Below are positions 40,832 to 48,235 of a stretch of DNA of 64,000 nucleotides, one piece after another. The stretch is from Hydrogenophilus thermoluteolus (GTDB taxonomy: Bacteria > Pseudomonadota > Gammaproteobacteria > Burkholderiales > Rhodocyclaceae). The notes beneath the pieces are model-generated. The model was given only the letters and a program-made list of their open reading frames with translations, was not told where the DNA came from and made no database searches. Positions within the stretch are counted from its first letter, which is position 1; each line of letters opens with the position of its first letter. The DNA lies in NCBI RefSeq assembly GCF_003574215.1, contig NZ_AP018558.1, forward strand, positions 282,001 through 346,000, given 5' to 3'. The position numbers and the translations under genes were made by a program.

Positions 40832-42189
40832 TCGCACATTCGTCCCGTTTCGAGTCGCGACCACACGCCCGCTGGGGGGTGTTCCTGGTGCTTTTCGGGT
40901 GTGCGGTCGTCGCGGGGGGATGGTCGGTGGAAGCACGCTCAGCACCGCCGGAAACGCCACCTGCGGAGTCTTCCCCAACCGAACGTTTCGTCGCGGATGA
41001 CGCCGCATTACAACAGGCACTGGAAGAGGCCCCTGCGGGAAGCGTGATCCGTGTGGCACCTGGCGTCTATCGGGGGCCATTGCGTATCGCCAAACCGCTG
41101 GAGTTGCGTGCCGCTGGTCGCCGGACAGTTATCGACGGCGGTCTTGAGGGGCATGTGATCGAAATCATTGCCCCGGATGTCACGGTCGAGGGGTTCATCA
41201 TTCGCAATTCGGGCGGTGACGTCCAGGCGGAACATTCGGGCATCCGGGTGCAACCGGGTGCGCACCGTGCGGTGATTCGCAACAACGTGTTCAGTTACGT
41301 TACCTTCGGCGTCTATGTCGAGAAGGCCGATTACGTTCGGATCGAAGGGAACGTCATCACCGGCAAACGCGATTTCCTCTCCCCGAAACGCGGCAACGGG
41401 ATCCAGCTCTACAACGCGCAACATGCGCAGGTCGTCGGCAACGACATCTCGTTCGTTCGCGACGGAATCTACGTCGATGTCTCGCACGACGCGCGCTTTC
41501 GCCGCAACCGGCTGCACCATTTGCGTTACGGCACCCATTATATGAACTCCTACCGCAACGTGTGGGAAGAGAACGAGGTGTTCTTCACGCGAACCGGGCT
41601 CGCGTTGATGGAGGTACGCGATCAGGTAGTGCGCAACAACCGTGTCTGGGGGAATTCCGATATTGGCATCATGTTGCGCACCTTGCAAAACGGGGTAGTC
41701 GAGGGGAACGTTACTGCGGGTAACGGTCGTGGCTTTTTCATTTACAACACCAACTATTCGGTGATCCGGGACAACGTCGTCGTGGACAACCAGGTAGGGG
41801 CACACGTTTCTGCGGGGTTTACGTTCAACCAGGTCGAGCACAACGACTTCATCGGCAACGCGCAAAACATCCGCTACGCCGGAACGCGCAACCTGGTGTG
41901 GGGTGAGAAAGCGGGCAACCATTGGAGTCAATATGTGGGATGGGATCGGGACGGCGATGGCATCGGGGATGTGCCTTACGAAGCCGTGGGCGTCGTGGAT
42001 CGTCTGCTGTGGCGCTACCCGTTGGCGCAGGTGCTGTTCTCTTCGCCTGCGTTGGAATTGATTCGCTACGTCAGCGCGCAATTCCCGATTTTGAAAACCC
42101 CAACGGTGATCGATCCCAAACCGCACCTCAAACCGATCCATCAGCAAGGAGCAGCGTGGTATGGCCACCGATTCCACCCACAGCAATGA
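40828..42189 (+). CDS. nosD: NosD, periplasmic copper-site maturation protein
   Basis: About 453 aa from the TTG at 40828, which overlaps the previous stop. A hydrophobic leader (WGVFLVLFGCAVVAGGWSVEARS) leads into a right-handed beta-helix (CASH/NosD repeats) with repeated N-N-x-[VI] turns such as RNNVFSYVTFGVYVEKADYVRIEGN-type segments. NosD works with the NosFY transporter to assemble the CuZ centre. The exact start is uncertain; later GTG codons within the leader are possible. Confidence 0.9.
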   Translation: MIAHSSRFESRPHARWGVFLVLFGCAVVAGGWSVEARSAPPETPPAESSPTERFVADDAALQQALEEAPAGSVIRVAPGVYRGPLRIAKPLELRAAGRRTVIDGGLEGHVIEIIAPDVTVEGFIIRNSGGDVQAEHSGIRVQPGAHRAVIRNNVFSYVTFGVYVEKADYVRIEGNVITGKRDFLSPKRGNGIQLYNAQHAQVVGNDISFVRDGIYVDVSHDARFRRNRLHHLRYGTHYMNSYRNVWEENEVFFTRTGLALMEVRDQVVRNNRVWGNSDIGIMLRTLQNGVVEGNVTAGNGRGFFIYNTNYSVIRDNVVVDNQVGAHVSAGFTFNQVEHNDFIGNAQNIRYAGTRNLVWGEKAGNHWSQYVGWDRDGDGIGDVPYEAVGVVDRLLWRYPLAQVLFSSPALELIRYVSAQFPILKTPTVIDPKPHLKPIHQQGAAWYGHRFHPQQ

Positions 42190-43147
42190 CGTCGTCGTCC
42201 GTGCCGAACATGTCGTGCGCCGTTTCGGTACGAAAGTGGCGGTGGCCGACGTCTCTTTTACGGTGAACCGCCAAGAGCGTTTCGCGCTCATTGGTCACAA
42301 CGGCGCAGGGAAGAGCACGCTTTTTCGCATGATGTTGAGTCTGTTGCCACCCAGCTCAGGAACGATCACGCTCTTTGGCGAACCGGTGACGGGCAGGGAC
42401 GATGCCAACCAACGCGCAGTGCGACGGATGATCGGCTATTTGCCCGAACAGGTGGTGCTCTACGACAATCTCACGGCGGAAGAAACGTTACGCTATTTCG
42501 CCGAACTCAAAGGGGTGGTTGTCGACGCGCACGAAATCGCGGAGCGGCTAGACGAAGTGGGGTTGTTGCGGGTTGCGAAACAGCCGGTGCGGGGATTTTC
42601 CAAAGGAATGCGACAACGGCTGGGGTTGGCACAAGCGCTGCTTGGCGAACCGAAGTTACTCTTCCTCGACGAACCCACCAGCGGTCTGGACCCGATGGGA
42701 ATTCGGGATTTTTATCAACTGGTCGATCGCTGGCAAGCCCGTGGGACGACCGTGGTCGTTTCCTCCCATATCCTTGCCGAGATCGAATTACGCGCCGATC
42801 GTATCGCAATCCTTGCGCAAGGGCGTTTGGTTTCCGTTGGTTCGGTGTTCGAACTTCGACAGCAAGCAGCGTTGCCCGCCCGCCTATGGGTCCAAGCGCG
42901 CGATGCAAGCGCTGTCGCGACGCTGATCGCGTCAGCGGAGCGACTCGGGGTGACGGTTGACGAACGAACGGAAATGGGTGTCTGGTTCTTGTGGCCGAGC
43001 GAGAAGAAAGAGCGCGCGCTGGCGTGGCTACTCGAGCAGCGCGAACATTGGCTCGATTGGGCATGGCGCGATGCGACGCTCGAAGAGGTCTTCTTTGCGT
43101 TGGCGCTGAAAGAGCAGACGAGACAAGCAGAAGCGGAGGTGGCATGA
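42161..43147 (+). CDS. nosF: NosF, ABC transporter ATPase for NosZ maturation
   Basis: A 328-aa ABC ATPase: Walker A GHNGAGKST, signature FSKGMRQRLG, Walker B LLFLDEPTSGLD, switch His in VVSSHIL. The start lies 29 bp inside nosD. It energises NosY in the transfer of sulfur or another unit for CuZ biogenesis. The C-terminal extension after about residue 230 is usual for NosF. Confidence 0.95.
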   Translation: MATDSTHSNDVVVRAEHVVRRFGTKVAVADVSFTVNRQERFALIGHNGAGKSTLFRMMLSLLPPSSGTITLFGEPVTGRDDANQRAVRRMIGYLPEQVVLYDNLTAEETLRYFAELKGVVVDAHEIAERLDEVGLLRVAKQPVRGFSKGMRQRLGLAQALLGEPKLLFLDEPTSGLDPMGIRDFYQLVDRWQARGTTVVVSSHILAEIELRADRIAILAQGRLVSVGSVFELRQQAALPARLWVQARDASAVATLIASAERLGVTVDERTEMGVWFLWPSEKKERALAWLLEQREHWLDWAWRDATLEEVFFALALKEQTRQAEAEVA

Positions 43148-43974
43148 ACGGGGCGTTTTTGGCGATCGCTCGGAAAGAGTTCCGTGACCGCGTCCGCAGC
43201 CGCTGGGTATGGGTGGTGGCGATCGTTTTCGCGCTGTTTTCTTTGGCAATCGCCTTCTTGGGCGGGGCTGCGCAGGGTGCGGTGGGAATACGCAGTGTCG
43301 AGGCAGCGATTGCGAGCCTGACCAGTTTGGCCATCTTTCTGGTGCCGCTGATCGCATTGGTGTTGGGGTATGACGCGGTGGTGGGGGAGCGCGAGCGGGG
43401 TACGCTCGACCTGTTGTTGTCGTTGCCCATTCCGAAAAGGGCAATCGTCGTCGGCAAATTTCTCGGGTTGGGGGCGGCGCTGGCGGCGGCAACCGGGGTG
43501 GGATTGGGCGCAGCGGGGATCGTTTTGGCTTTGCGCGTGGGATGGTCGGTGTGGAGCATATGGGCCCAGTTCGCGCTCGGATGCATCCTGCTCGGTCTCG
43601 ACTTTCTGGCGATTGCGATCTGGTTGTCGACTTGGGCGCGCGATCGCAGTCGCGCGTCCGGAGCTGCGATTGCGGTGTGGTTTGCGCTCATTTTGGTCTT
43701 CGATCTGATCTTGCTCGCAGCGATGGTGGGGTTGGGCGCCCACCCTGCCGGACGTTGGTTGCCCTGGGTCATGCTGCTCAACCCCGCGGATCTTTTCCGT
43801 GTCTGGGGGTTGGCGTCGATCGGGAACGTTCAAGCGTTACGAGGGGTATCCGAACTTTTTCCCTCGGTGGTGGCGCAGCAGCCCTTTTGGTTGGCGGTGG
43901 CGCTGTTGGGTTGGACGGTTGGACCCCTCGCGTTGGCGATTCGCCGTTTTCGCCATGATGGTAAGGAGTTGTGA
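43144..43974 (+). CDS. nosY: NosY, ABC-2 type membrane permease
   Basis: A 276-aa permease, the standard NosY length. It starts with the typical IARKEFRDRVRSRWVW and has about six helices (IALVLGYDAVVGERERGTLDLLLSLP is the conserved ABC-2 cytoplasmic segment). The ATG at 43144 overlaps the nosF stop by ATGA. Partner of NosF and NosD. Confidence 0.95.
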   Translation: MNGAFLAIARKEFRDRVRSRWVWVVAIVFALFSLAIAFLGGAAQGAVGIRSVEAAIASLTSLAIFLVPLIALVLGYDAVVGERERGTLDLLLSLPIPKRAIVVGKFLGLGAALAAATGVGLGAAGIVLALRVGWSVWSIWAQFALGCILLGLDFLAIAIWLSTWARDRSRASGAAIAVWFALILVFDLILLAAMVGLGAHPAGRWLPWVMLLNPADLFRVWGLASIGNVQALRGVSELFPSVVAQQPFWLAVALLGWTVGPLALAIRRFRHDGKEL

Positions 43975-44504
43975 TGCGTATTCGAAATGCAAGGCAGTGG
44001 TGGGGCTTCTGGGGAACCGTATTGTTCTCGGTTGGCTTGCTAACTGCATGCTCTTCCGATAGTGCCAGCAATGCGGCACCGAAGGATTTTTCGGAGGGCG
44101 ATGCCTGTGTGCTCGACGGCATGTATCTTGCCGATTTCCCCGGCCCCAAAGGTCAGTTGCGCTATGCCGATGGCCGAGTCGATTGGTTCTGCGACACGGT
44201 TGAGCTACTCCATACCTTGCTGGCGCCGGAGTCGGTGGAATCGATCACGGGTGCATTCGTTCAGGACATGGCGAAGGCCGATTGGGAGCGACCGCGCGGT
44301 CATTGGATCGACGCGCGCAGCGCGTTCTATGTCTTCGGCTCTTCGCGCTTGGGTTCGATGGGACCTACCGCAGTCAGTTTCGCCCACCGCGCCGATGCGG
44401 AGGTATTTGCCCGCAACTACGGTGGGACGGTGAAGACATTTGCCGAGGTGACGGCCGAGGATGTCCGTCTCGACGGCGCGGCGCTGCACGACGACAAAAT
44501 GTAA
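43974..44504 (+). CDS. nosL: NosL, outer-membrane-type copper lipoprotein
   Basis: 176 aa. Lipobox LLTAC-SSDS near residue 25 indicates a lipoprotein; after it come GDACVLDGMYLADFPGPKGQLRY and ARSAFYVFGSSRLGSMGP with the family's conserved pattern. NosL delivers Cu(I) to NosZ. The ATG at 43974 shares one base with the nosY stop and has AAGGAG upstream. The usual Cys-x2-Cys is replaced by ACVLDGM, keeping a Cys and Met as possible copper ligands. Confidence 0.85.
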   Translation: MRIRNARQWWGFWGTVLFSVGLLTACSSDSASNAAPKDFSEGDACVLDGMYLADFPGPKGQLRYADGRVDWFCDTVELLHTLLAPESVESITGAFVQDMAKADWERPRGHWIDARSAFYVFGSSRLGSMGPTAVSFAHRADAEVFARNYGGTVKTFAEVTAEDVRLDGAALHDDKM

Positions 44505-44513
44505 GGAGGCCGT

Positions 44514-45158
44514 ATGGCGTTCGACGATTTTTATCGGGGCATTCCCGCTCCACTGGCGCAAGAGATCGACGCGTTGTCGCTACTCGTCTACCGTTGTCGC
44601 ACTGCAGCCAAAGCGTTGTTGGAAGCCGAAGGGGTTGTCGAACTTGCCGAATGGTATGCGCGCTTTCCCCAGCTCGAACCTGCTTTGGCGCATGAGGGAT
44701 GGGAACGTTACCTCAGCGCGGCTGTCCTGACGACGCAGTGGGAGCAGGCGCGGCGGCAATTGGCGGAAAAATTGCGTGCAGCGCAAGGCGAAATGGTTGA
44801 GCCTACCGGTGCGGCAATTTTGCCGTTGGATGCGATCGCGGCTTACCTGGCGGAGGCGGATCGGGACGAACTCGGCATAGTCGAATGGGAGCGGATGCTC
44901 GATTGCCTCCGCTGCACGCTTCGTAACGGTACGACACTGTGGGTGCGTTACGCGGCGCCCGATGCGTACAGTTTCGTATGGCAGACCGATTCTGACGTGC
45001 AAGGGCGTATCGATACCGCCCCACATGCGCAAGGTGGAGGAAACCCGCACCGTCATGGTGCTGATGGTTCGGTTGTCGCCGATACGCTCACTTCGGTTTC
45101 CGCGTTGCCGGAAGCCAATTTCGTCCGGGTCGTGAACGCCGTGTATTCGCCGGAGTGA
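44514..45158 (+). CDS. Unknown soluble protein in the nos cluster
   Basis: A 214-aa protein with no signal, no membrane helix and no recognised motif. The first 110 residues are strongly helical (PAPLAQEIDALSLLVYRCRTAAKALLEAEG), the C-terminal part has more beta character. It begins 9 bp after nosL (AAGGAGGCC ribosome site) and ends 6 bp before a NosL-like gene, so it belongs to the nos transcript. Function unknown; a chaperone or assembly role for Nos proteins would fit the place. Confidence 0.65.
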   Translation: MAFDDFYRGIPAPLAQEIDALSLLVYRCRTAAKALLEAEGVVELAEWYARFPQLEPALAHEGWERYLSAAVLTTQWEQARRQLAEKLRAAQGEMVEPTGAAILPLDAIAAYLAEADRDELGIVEWERMLDCLRCTLRNGTTLWVRYAAPDAYSFVWQTDSDVQGRIDTAPHAQGGGNPHRHGADGSVVADTLTSVSALPEANFVRVVNAVYSPE

Positions 45159-45164
45159 TTCGCG

Positions 45165-45782
45165 GTGGCGGGGAAAGAAGCGGCCCATAGACGGCGTGAG
45201 GTGGTGCTCACGTTCGCGTCGTTGGTGAGCGCTGCAGCTGCGGGATTGTGGGCGTACCACTTTCAGGCCGAACGCGCAGCGCAGAAAGCGGAGGAGGGGG
45301 CGCATTGTGAAACCGACCTCGAGGCGCGAACCCCGCCCCGTCCCTACGATCCTGCGCGGGACGGTCCAAATCCTCTGGCGCCCCGCTCGATTCCAGATGA
45401 GGCGCGTTGCCCGATCTGCGGAATGTACCCGGCGCGTTACCCACGGTGGGCGGCGCAGCGAATCGACAGCGGGGGACGGGTCGATTTTTACGACGCGCCG
45501 CGTGATTTGGTGATCCATGACCAGTGGTTGCGACAAGAAAAGGGAGTGGCGGAAGATCGTCGCGTTGCCGCGGCCATTTGGGTGCGTGATTATTGTAGTG
45601 AAACGCCGTCCTGGGTTGCTGCAGATGCCGCGTGGTTTGTCTGGTCACCGAAAATCATCGGTCCGATGGGGCGTCCGGAGCCGGCCGCGTGCGCGACGGA
45701 GCAAGCGGCTCGGACGTTGGCTGAAGCCAAGGGTGGTGAGGTGTTGCGCTTCGCAGATCTCTACACGCGATTCCGGTGGTAG
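45165..45782 (+). CDS. Second NosL-like protein with a CPxCGM copper motif
   Basis: 205 aa, GTG start. An N-terminal membrane anchor (VVLTFASLVSAAAAGLWAYHF) is followed by RCPICGMYPARYPRWAAQ, the canonical NosL copper-binding signature, and FYDAPRDLVIH and AWFVWSPKIIGPMGRPEP, both NosL-type segments. Unlike nosL upstream it is membrane-anchored and keeps the full CPxCGM. It may be the real copper donor, or serve a second copper protein. Last gene of the nos run, convergent with ubiT 4 bp away. Confidence 0.82.
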   Translation: MAGKEAAHRRREVVLTFASLVSAAAAGLWAYHFQAERAAQKAEEGAHCETDLEARTPPRPYDPARDGPNPLAPRSIPDEARCPICGMYPARYPRWAAQRIDSGGRVDFYDAPRDLVIHDQWLRQEKGVAEDRRVAAAIWVRDYCSETPSWVAADAAWFVWSPKIIGPMGRPEPAACATEQAARTLAEAKGGEVLRFADLYTRFRW

Positions 45783-45786
45783 ACCC

Positions 45787-46248
45787 TTATGGGGTCGTCA
45801 ACCACGGTTTGCATTTGGGGTAGAGTGAAAAGAAGAGGGCGGGCACTGCTTCGCGCGGCAATGCATCCAAGGTGTTCTTGATGAAGAGCCCCAACGCCGT
45901 GTCACCGCTGACCCGAAGTCGACGCTGAAAAAAGAGCGTATCGCTGTCTTCTTCTTGCGCGATGAGTGCGCAATAGACCGCGAGCGGCGCGGTAAAGGTA
46001 ACGCGCGGGGGCATCTCTCCGGTGAGGGGACGAAACCCGAAGGGCGCTAGGGCGAAATCGAATTGCCAGGGAAAATCGGTGATGATGAGGCGGACCGGTT
46101 GATCCCAGAGCGAACGACGCGTTTCCGGGTTGAGAAAGGGCAACAAGTGACGGTTGAGCGCATGGCAGAAAAGCGCATTTGCCGGATAACGCGGAAGCTG
46201 GGCAAGTAACGCGAAAAACGGGGTGCGCGATCGATTCGGGTCAGCCAT
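45787..46248 (-). CDS. ubiT: UbiT, SCP2-domain lipid-binding factor for anaerobic ubiquinone synthesis
   Basis: 153 aa from the ATG at 46248, which overlaps the ubiV stop by 8 bp. SCP2-like lipid-binding domain (RLIITDFPWQFDFALAPFG; DTLFFQRRLRVSGDTALGLFIKNTLDAL). UbiT binds prenylated quinone intermediates and is required, with UbiU and UbiV, for oxygen-independent ubiquinone formation. The longer in-frame start overlaps deeply with ubiV and is less likely. Confidence 0.88.
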   Translation of the reverse strand: MADPNRSRTPFFALLAQLPRYPANALFCHALNRHLLPFLNPETRRSLWDQPVRLIITDFPWQFDFALAPFGFRPLTGEMPPRVTFTAPLAVYCALIAQEEDSDTLFFQRRLRVSGDTALGLFIKNTLDALPREAVPALFFSLYPKCKPWLTTP

Positions 46249-47131
46249 GATCGGCGATCCATTCGTGTCCGGCTTTGCCAAACCAGTAACCATTACAGCA
46301 CCGTTGCGGGTCGATCCATGGTGCGTCTGGAGTGGGAGTGGCGTCGCGCCATGCGGCAACCGCTTCGATCGCCGCTATCGTGTCGTTGAGGTTGGGCACG
46401 ATCCGAACGGCGTCGGCCAGCGCGCACACTTCGTCGAGTCGGTCAAGAAGTGACCACCAACGCGCCGACTGGGTCTGGACACCGTTCATACGAAGAAAGT
46501 GATCCCCTTCCTGCGTTTCGATCAGGAGCCCTTCGGGCCATTGTTGACACAGGAACCCGCAGTCGTCTTTGGGGCGCCCGTACCGGCGTGCGGTGAAGCA
46601 GCGCGATGAGTGGGCGAGCGCTAAGGGTCCCCAGACGGTAATTTCGGTGGTCATGCCCAGTGAATGGGCAAGTGGTACCAAGTGCGATAGGTCTTCGCGA
46701 CTCAATTCGTGGTGGGGTACCCAACGGCTCGCACCCATCGCAGCAAAGGTACGCAAGGTGTCTCCGTGGTAGATGTTGAGCTGCGCGCCAGCCGTCCAAT
46801 CGGAGATATTGGCCGCTTCCAGGAGCGCAACCATGGTGAGATCGTTGGCTTCCAGCGGCCAGCCGGAATCACACAGTTTTCGTAACCACTTGATCTGGCT
46901 GGTCGATTCGATCAGGGTGTATCCCGAAAGAACCACTGTTTTGCCGGCATCGCGCAACAGGGTGGCGATGGCGAGCCAATCGGCAACTTTGAGCGTTTGC
47001 CGCCGCGGACAGACGATTTCGCCCAGATAGACGCGATCGACTGCGGTTTCGGCAATTCGCGCATAAAATTCGAATGTCGCCTGTTTGGTCCAGAAATAGG
47101 GAAGGGGCGCAAGCGCGATTTCCATCGTCAT
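46241..47131 (-). CDS. ubiV: UbiV, U32-family Fe-S protein of anaerobic ubiquinone hydroxylation
   Basis: 296 aa from the ATG at 47131 (ATGA overlap with ubiU). Four cysteines fit the [4Fe-4S] set of E. coli UbiV: Cys41 in EIVCPRR, and SRCFTARRYGRPKDDCGFLC with spacings of 13 and 4 residues identical to Cys180-Cys193-Cys197. UbiU and UbiV form a complex that hydroxylates the ring without oxygen, using prephenate as the oxygen source. Its presence supports ubiquinone-based anaerobic respiration such as denitrification. Confidence 0.92.
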   Translation of the reverse strand: MTMEIALAPLPYFWTKQATFEFYARIAETAVDRVYLGEIVCPRRQTLKVADWLAIATLLRDAGKTVVLSGYTLIESTSQIKWLRKLCDSGWPLEANDLTMVALLEAANISDWTAGAQLNIYHGDTLRTFAAMGASRWVPHHELSREDLSHLVPLAHSLGMTTEITVWGPLALAHSSRCFTARRYGRPKDDCGFLCQQWPEGLLIETQEGDHFLRMNGVQTQSARWWSLLDRLDEVCALADAVRIVPNLNDTIAAIEAVAAWRDATPTPDAPWIDPQRCCNGYWFGKAGHEWIADHG

Positions 47132-48141
47132 TTCCACGGACGGCTATAAGGGCCCAGCGTTGTCTGGTTTCCTTCGCTGATGCGTGCCAGTTCGTTCTGC
47201 CATGCAGTTTGAACCGTGTAACGCTCCGGGTTTGCGGTCAGCGCATCGATCGCACGCCGCCAGACTTGGGTGACGGTGCGGACATAAGCGACGCTTCGTT
47301 GGCGCCCTTCGATTTTGATCGCGCGGACACCACACTGCTTCAACTGCGGGAGCAGGTCGAGCGTGTTGAGGCTCGTTGGGGATTCAAGCGCGTATCCGAT
47401 TTCCCCGTCGACGCGAAAGCGTCCTTTGCACAAGGTGGGATAACCCGCGGGTTCGTCAGGTGCGTAACGGTCGATCAAAAAGCCGTTGAGGCGAGCCTCC
47501 AACCCGTTTTCCTTTTCTTCCCACGAGACGAAACGTGCCGGCGAGCAGGCGCCTTGATGATTGGGGGCCTCTCCGGTTGCGTAGCTCGACAACGAACAAC
47601 GCCCTTCCACCATGATGCAGAGTCCGCCAAAACCAAAGACCTCGATTTCGAGCGGTGCGGCGTCTCGTGCCACCTGCTGGACTTGATCGATACTGAGGAC
47701 TCTTGGGAGGACGGCTCGAACGACGCCAAAGCGGCGTGCCAAGAGTTGCAATGCCGGTGCTGAGGTGGCCGAAGCCTGAACCGAGGCGTGCAAGCGCAGT
47801 TCTGGGAAACGCTCCCGCGCATAGGCCATCAAGCCGAGGTCAGCGAGAATGAGGGCGTCGACACCGAGCGCGGCAGCGTGATCGATCGCACGATGCCATT
47901 CACTGCAGTTGTGCTCTTTCGGGTAGGTGTTGATCGCCAAAAAGACGCGAACACCGCGTTGTTGTGCCCAGGCAATACTCGCTCCCAGTTCGTCGGGGGA
48001 AAAGTTGAGCCCAGGGAAATGGCGTGCGTTCGTTGCGTTTTTCAGCCCTAAATAGACCGCGTCAGCGCCCGCTTCGACTGCGGCGCGCAACATCGCCGCG
48101 TTGCCCGCAGGGCAGACGAGTTCCAACGTTCCTGACTGCAC
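47128..48141 (-). CDS. ubiU: UbiU, U32-family Fe-S protein of anaerobic ubiquinone hydroxylation
   Basis: 337 aa from a GTG at 48141 (MQSGTLELVCPAGNAAML). Cysteines in GGLCIMVEGRCSLSSY and later GACSPARF have the 7- and 17-residue spacings of E. coli UbiU Cys169-Cys176-Cys193; a fourth lies in YPTLCKGRF. An FNR box sits 65 bp upstream. A longer reading frame runs upstream into ppc but is out of the ppc frame and is not used. Confidence 0.92.
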   Translation of the reverse strand: MQSGTLELVCPAGNAAMLRAAVEAGADAVYLGLKNATNARHFPGLNFSPDELGASIAWAQQRGVRVFLAINTYPKEHNCSEWHRAIDHAAALGVDALILADLGLMAYARERFPELRLHASVQASATSAPALQLLARRFGVVRAVLPRVLSIDQVQQVARDAAPLEIEVFGFGGLCIMVEGRCSLSSYATGEAPNHQGACSPARFVSWEEKENGLEARLNGFLIDRYAPDEPAGYPTLCKGRFRVDGEIGYALESPTSLNTLDLLPQLKQCGVRAIKIEGRQRSVAYVRTVTQVWRRAIDALTANPERYTVQTAWQNELARISEGNQTTLGPYSRPWK

Positions 48142-48205
48142 GGCAAAGTGCCTCTGCCTGTGGGATGCAATAAAAGAAGCGTAGCAGGTTTGCGCCGCTC
48201 TTGCC

Positions 48206-48219
48206 TTGATCGGCATCAA
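48206..48219 (-). promoter_or_regulatory. Perfect FNR box and class II promoter of ubiUVT
   Basis: The minus strand reads TTGAT-GCCG-ATCAA, an exact consensus. A -10-like TACGCT occupies 48183-48178, the position expected when the box is centred at -41.5, the standard class II activator spacing. ubiU starts about 30 bp further on. This predicts induction of ubiUVT at low oxygen. Confidence 0.8.
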
Positions 48220-48235
48220 GAAAACGGGGCAGAGG

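Noticed and set aside
45782..45800. Short hairpin GACCC-TTATG-GGGTC between the NosL-like gene and ubiT as a two-way terminator
   Set aside because: Only a 5-bp stem without T-runs; too weak to list.
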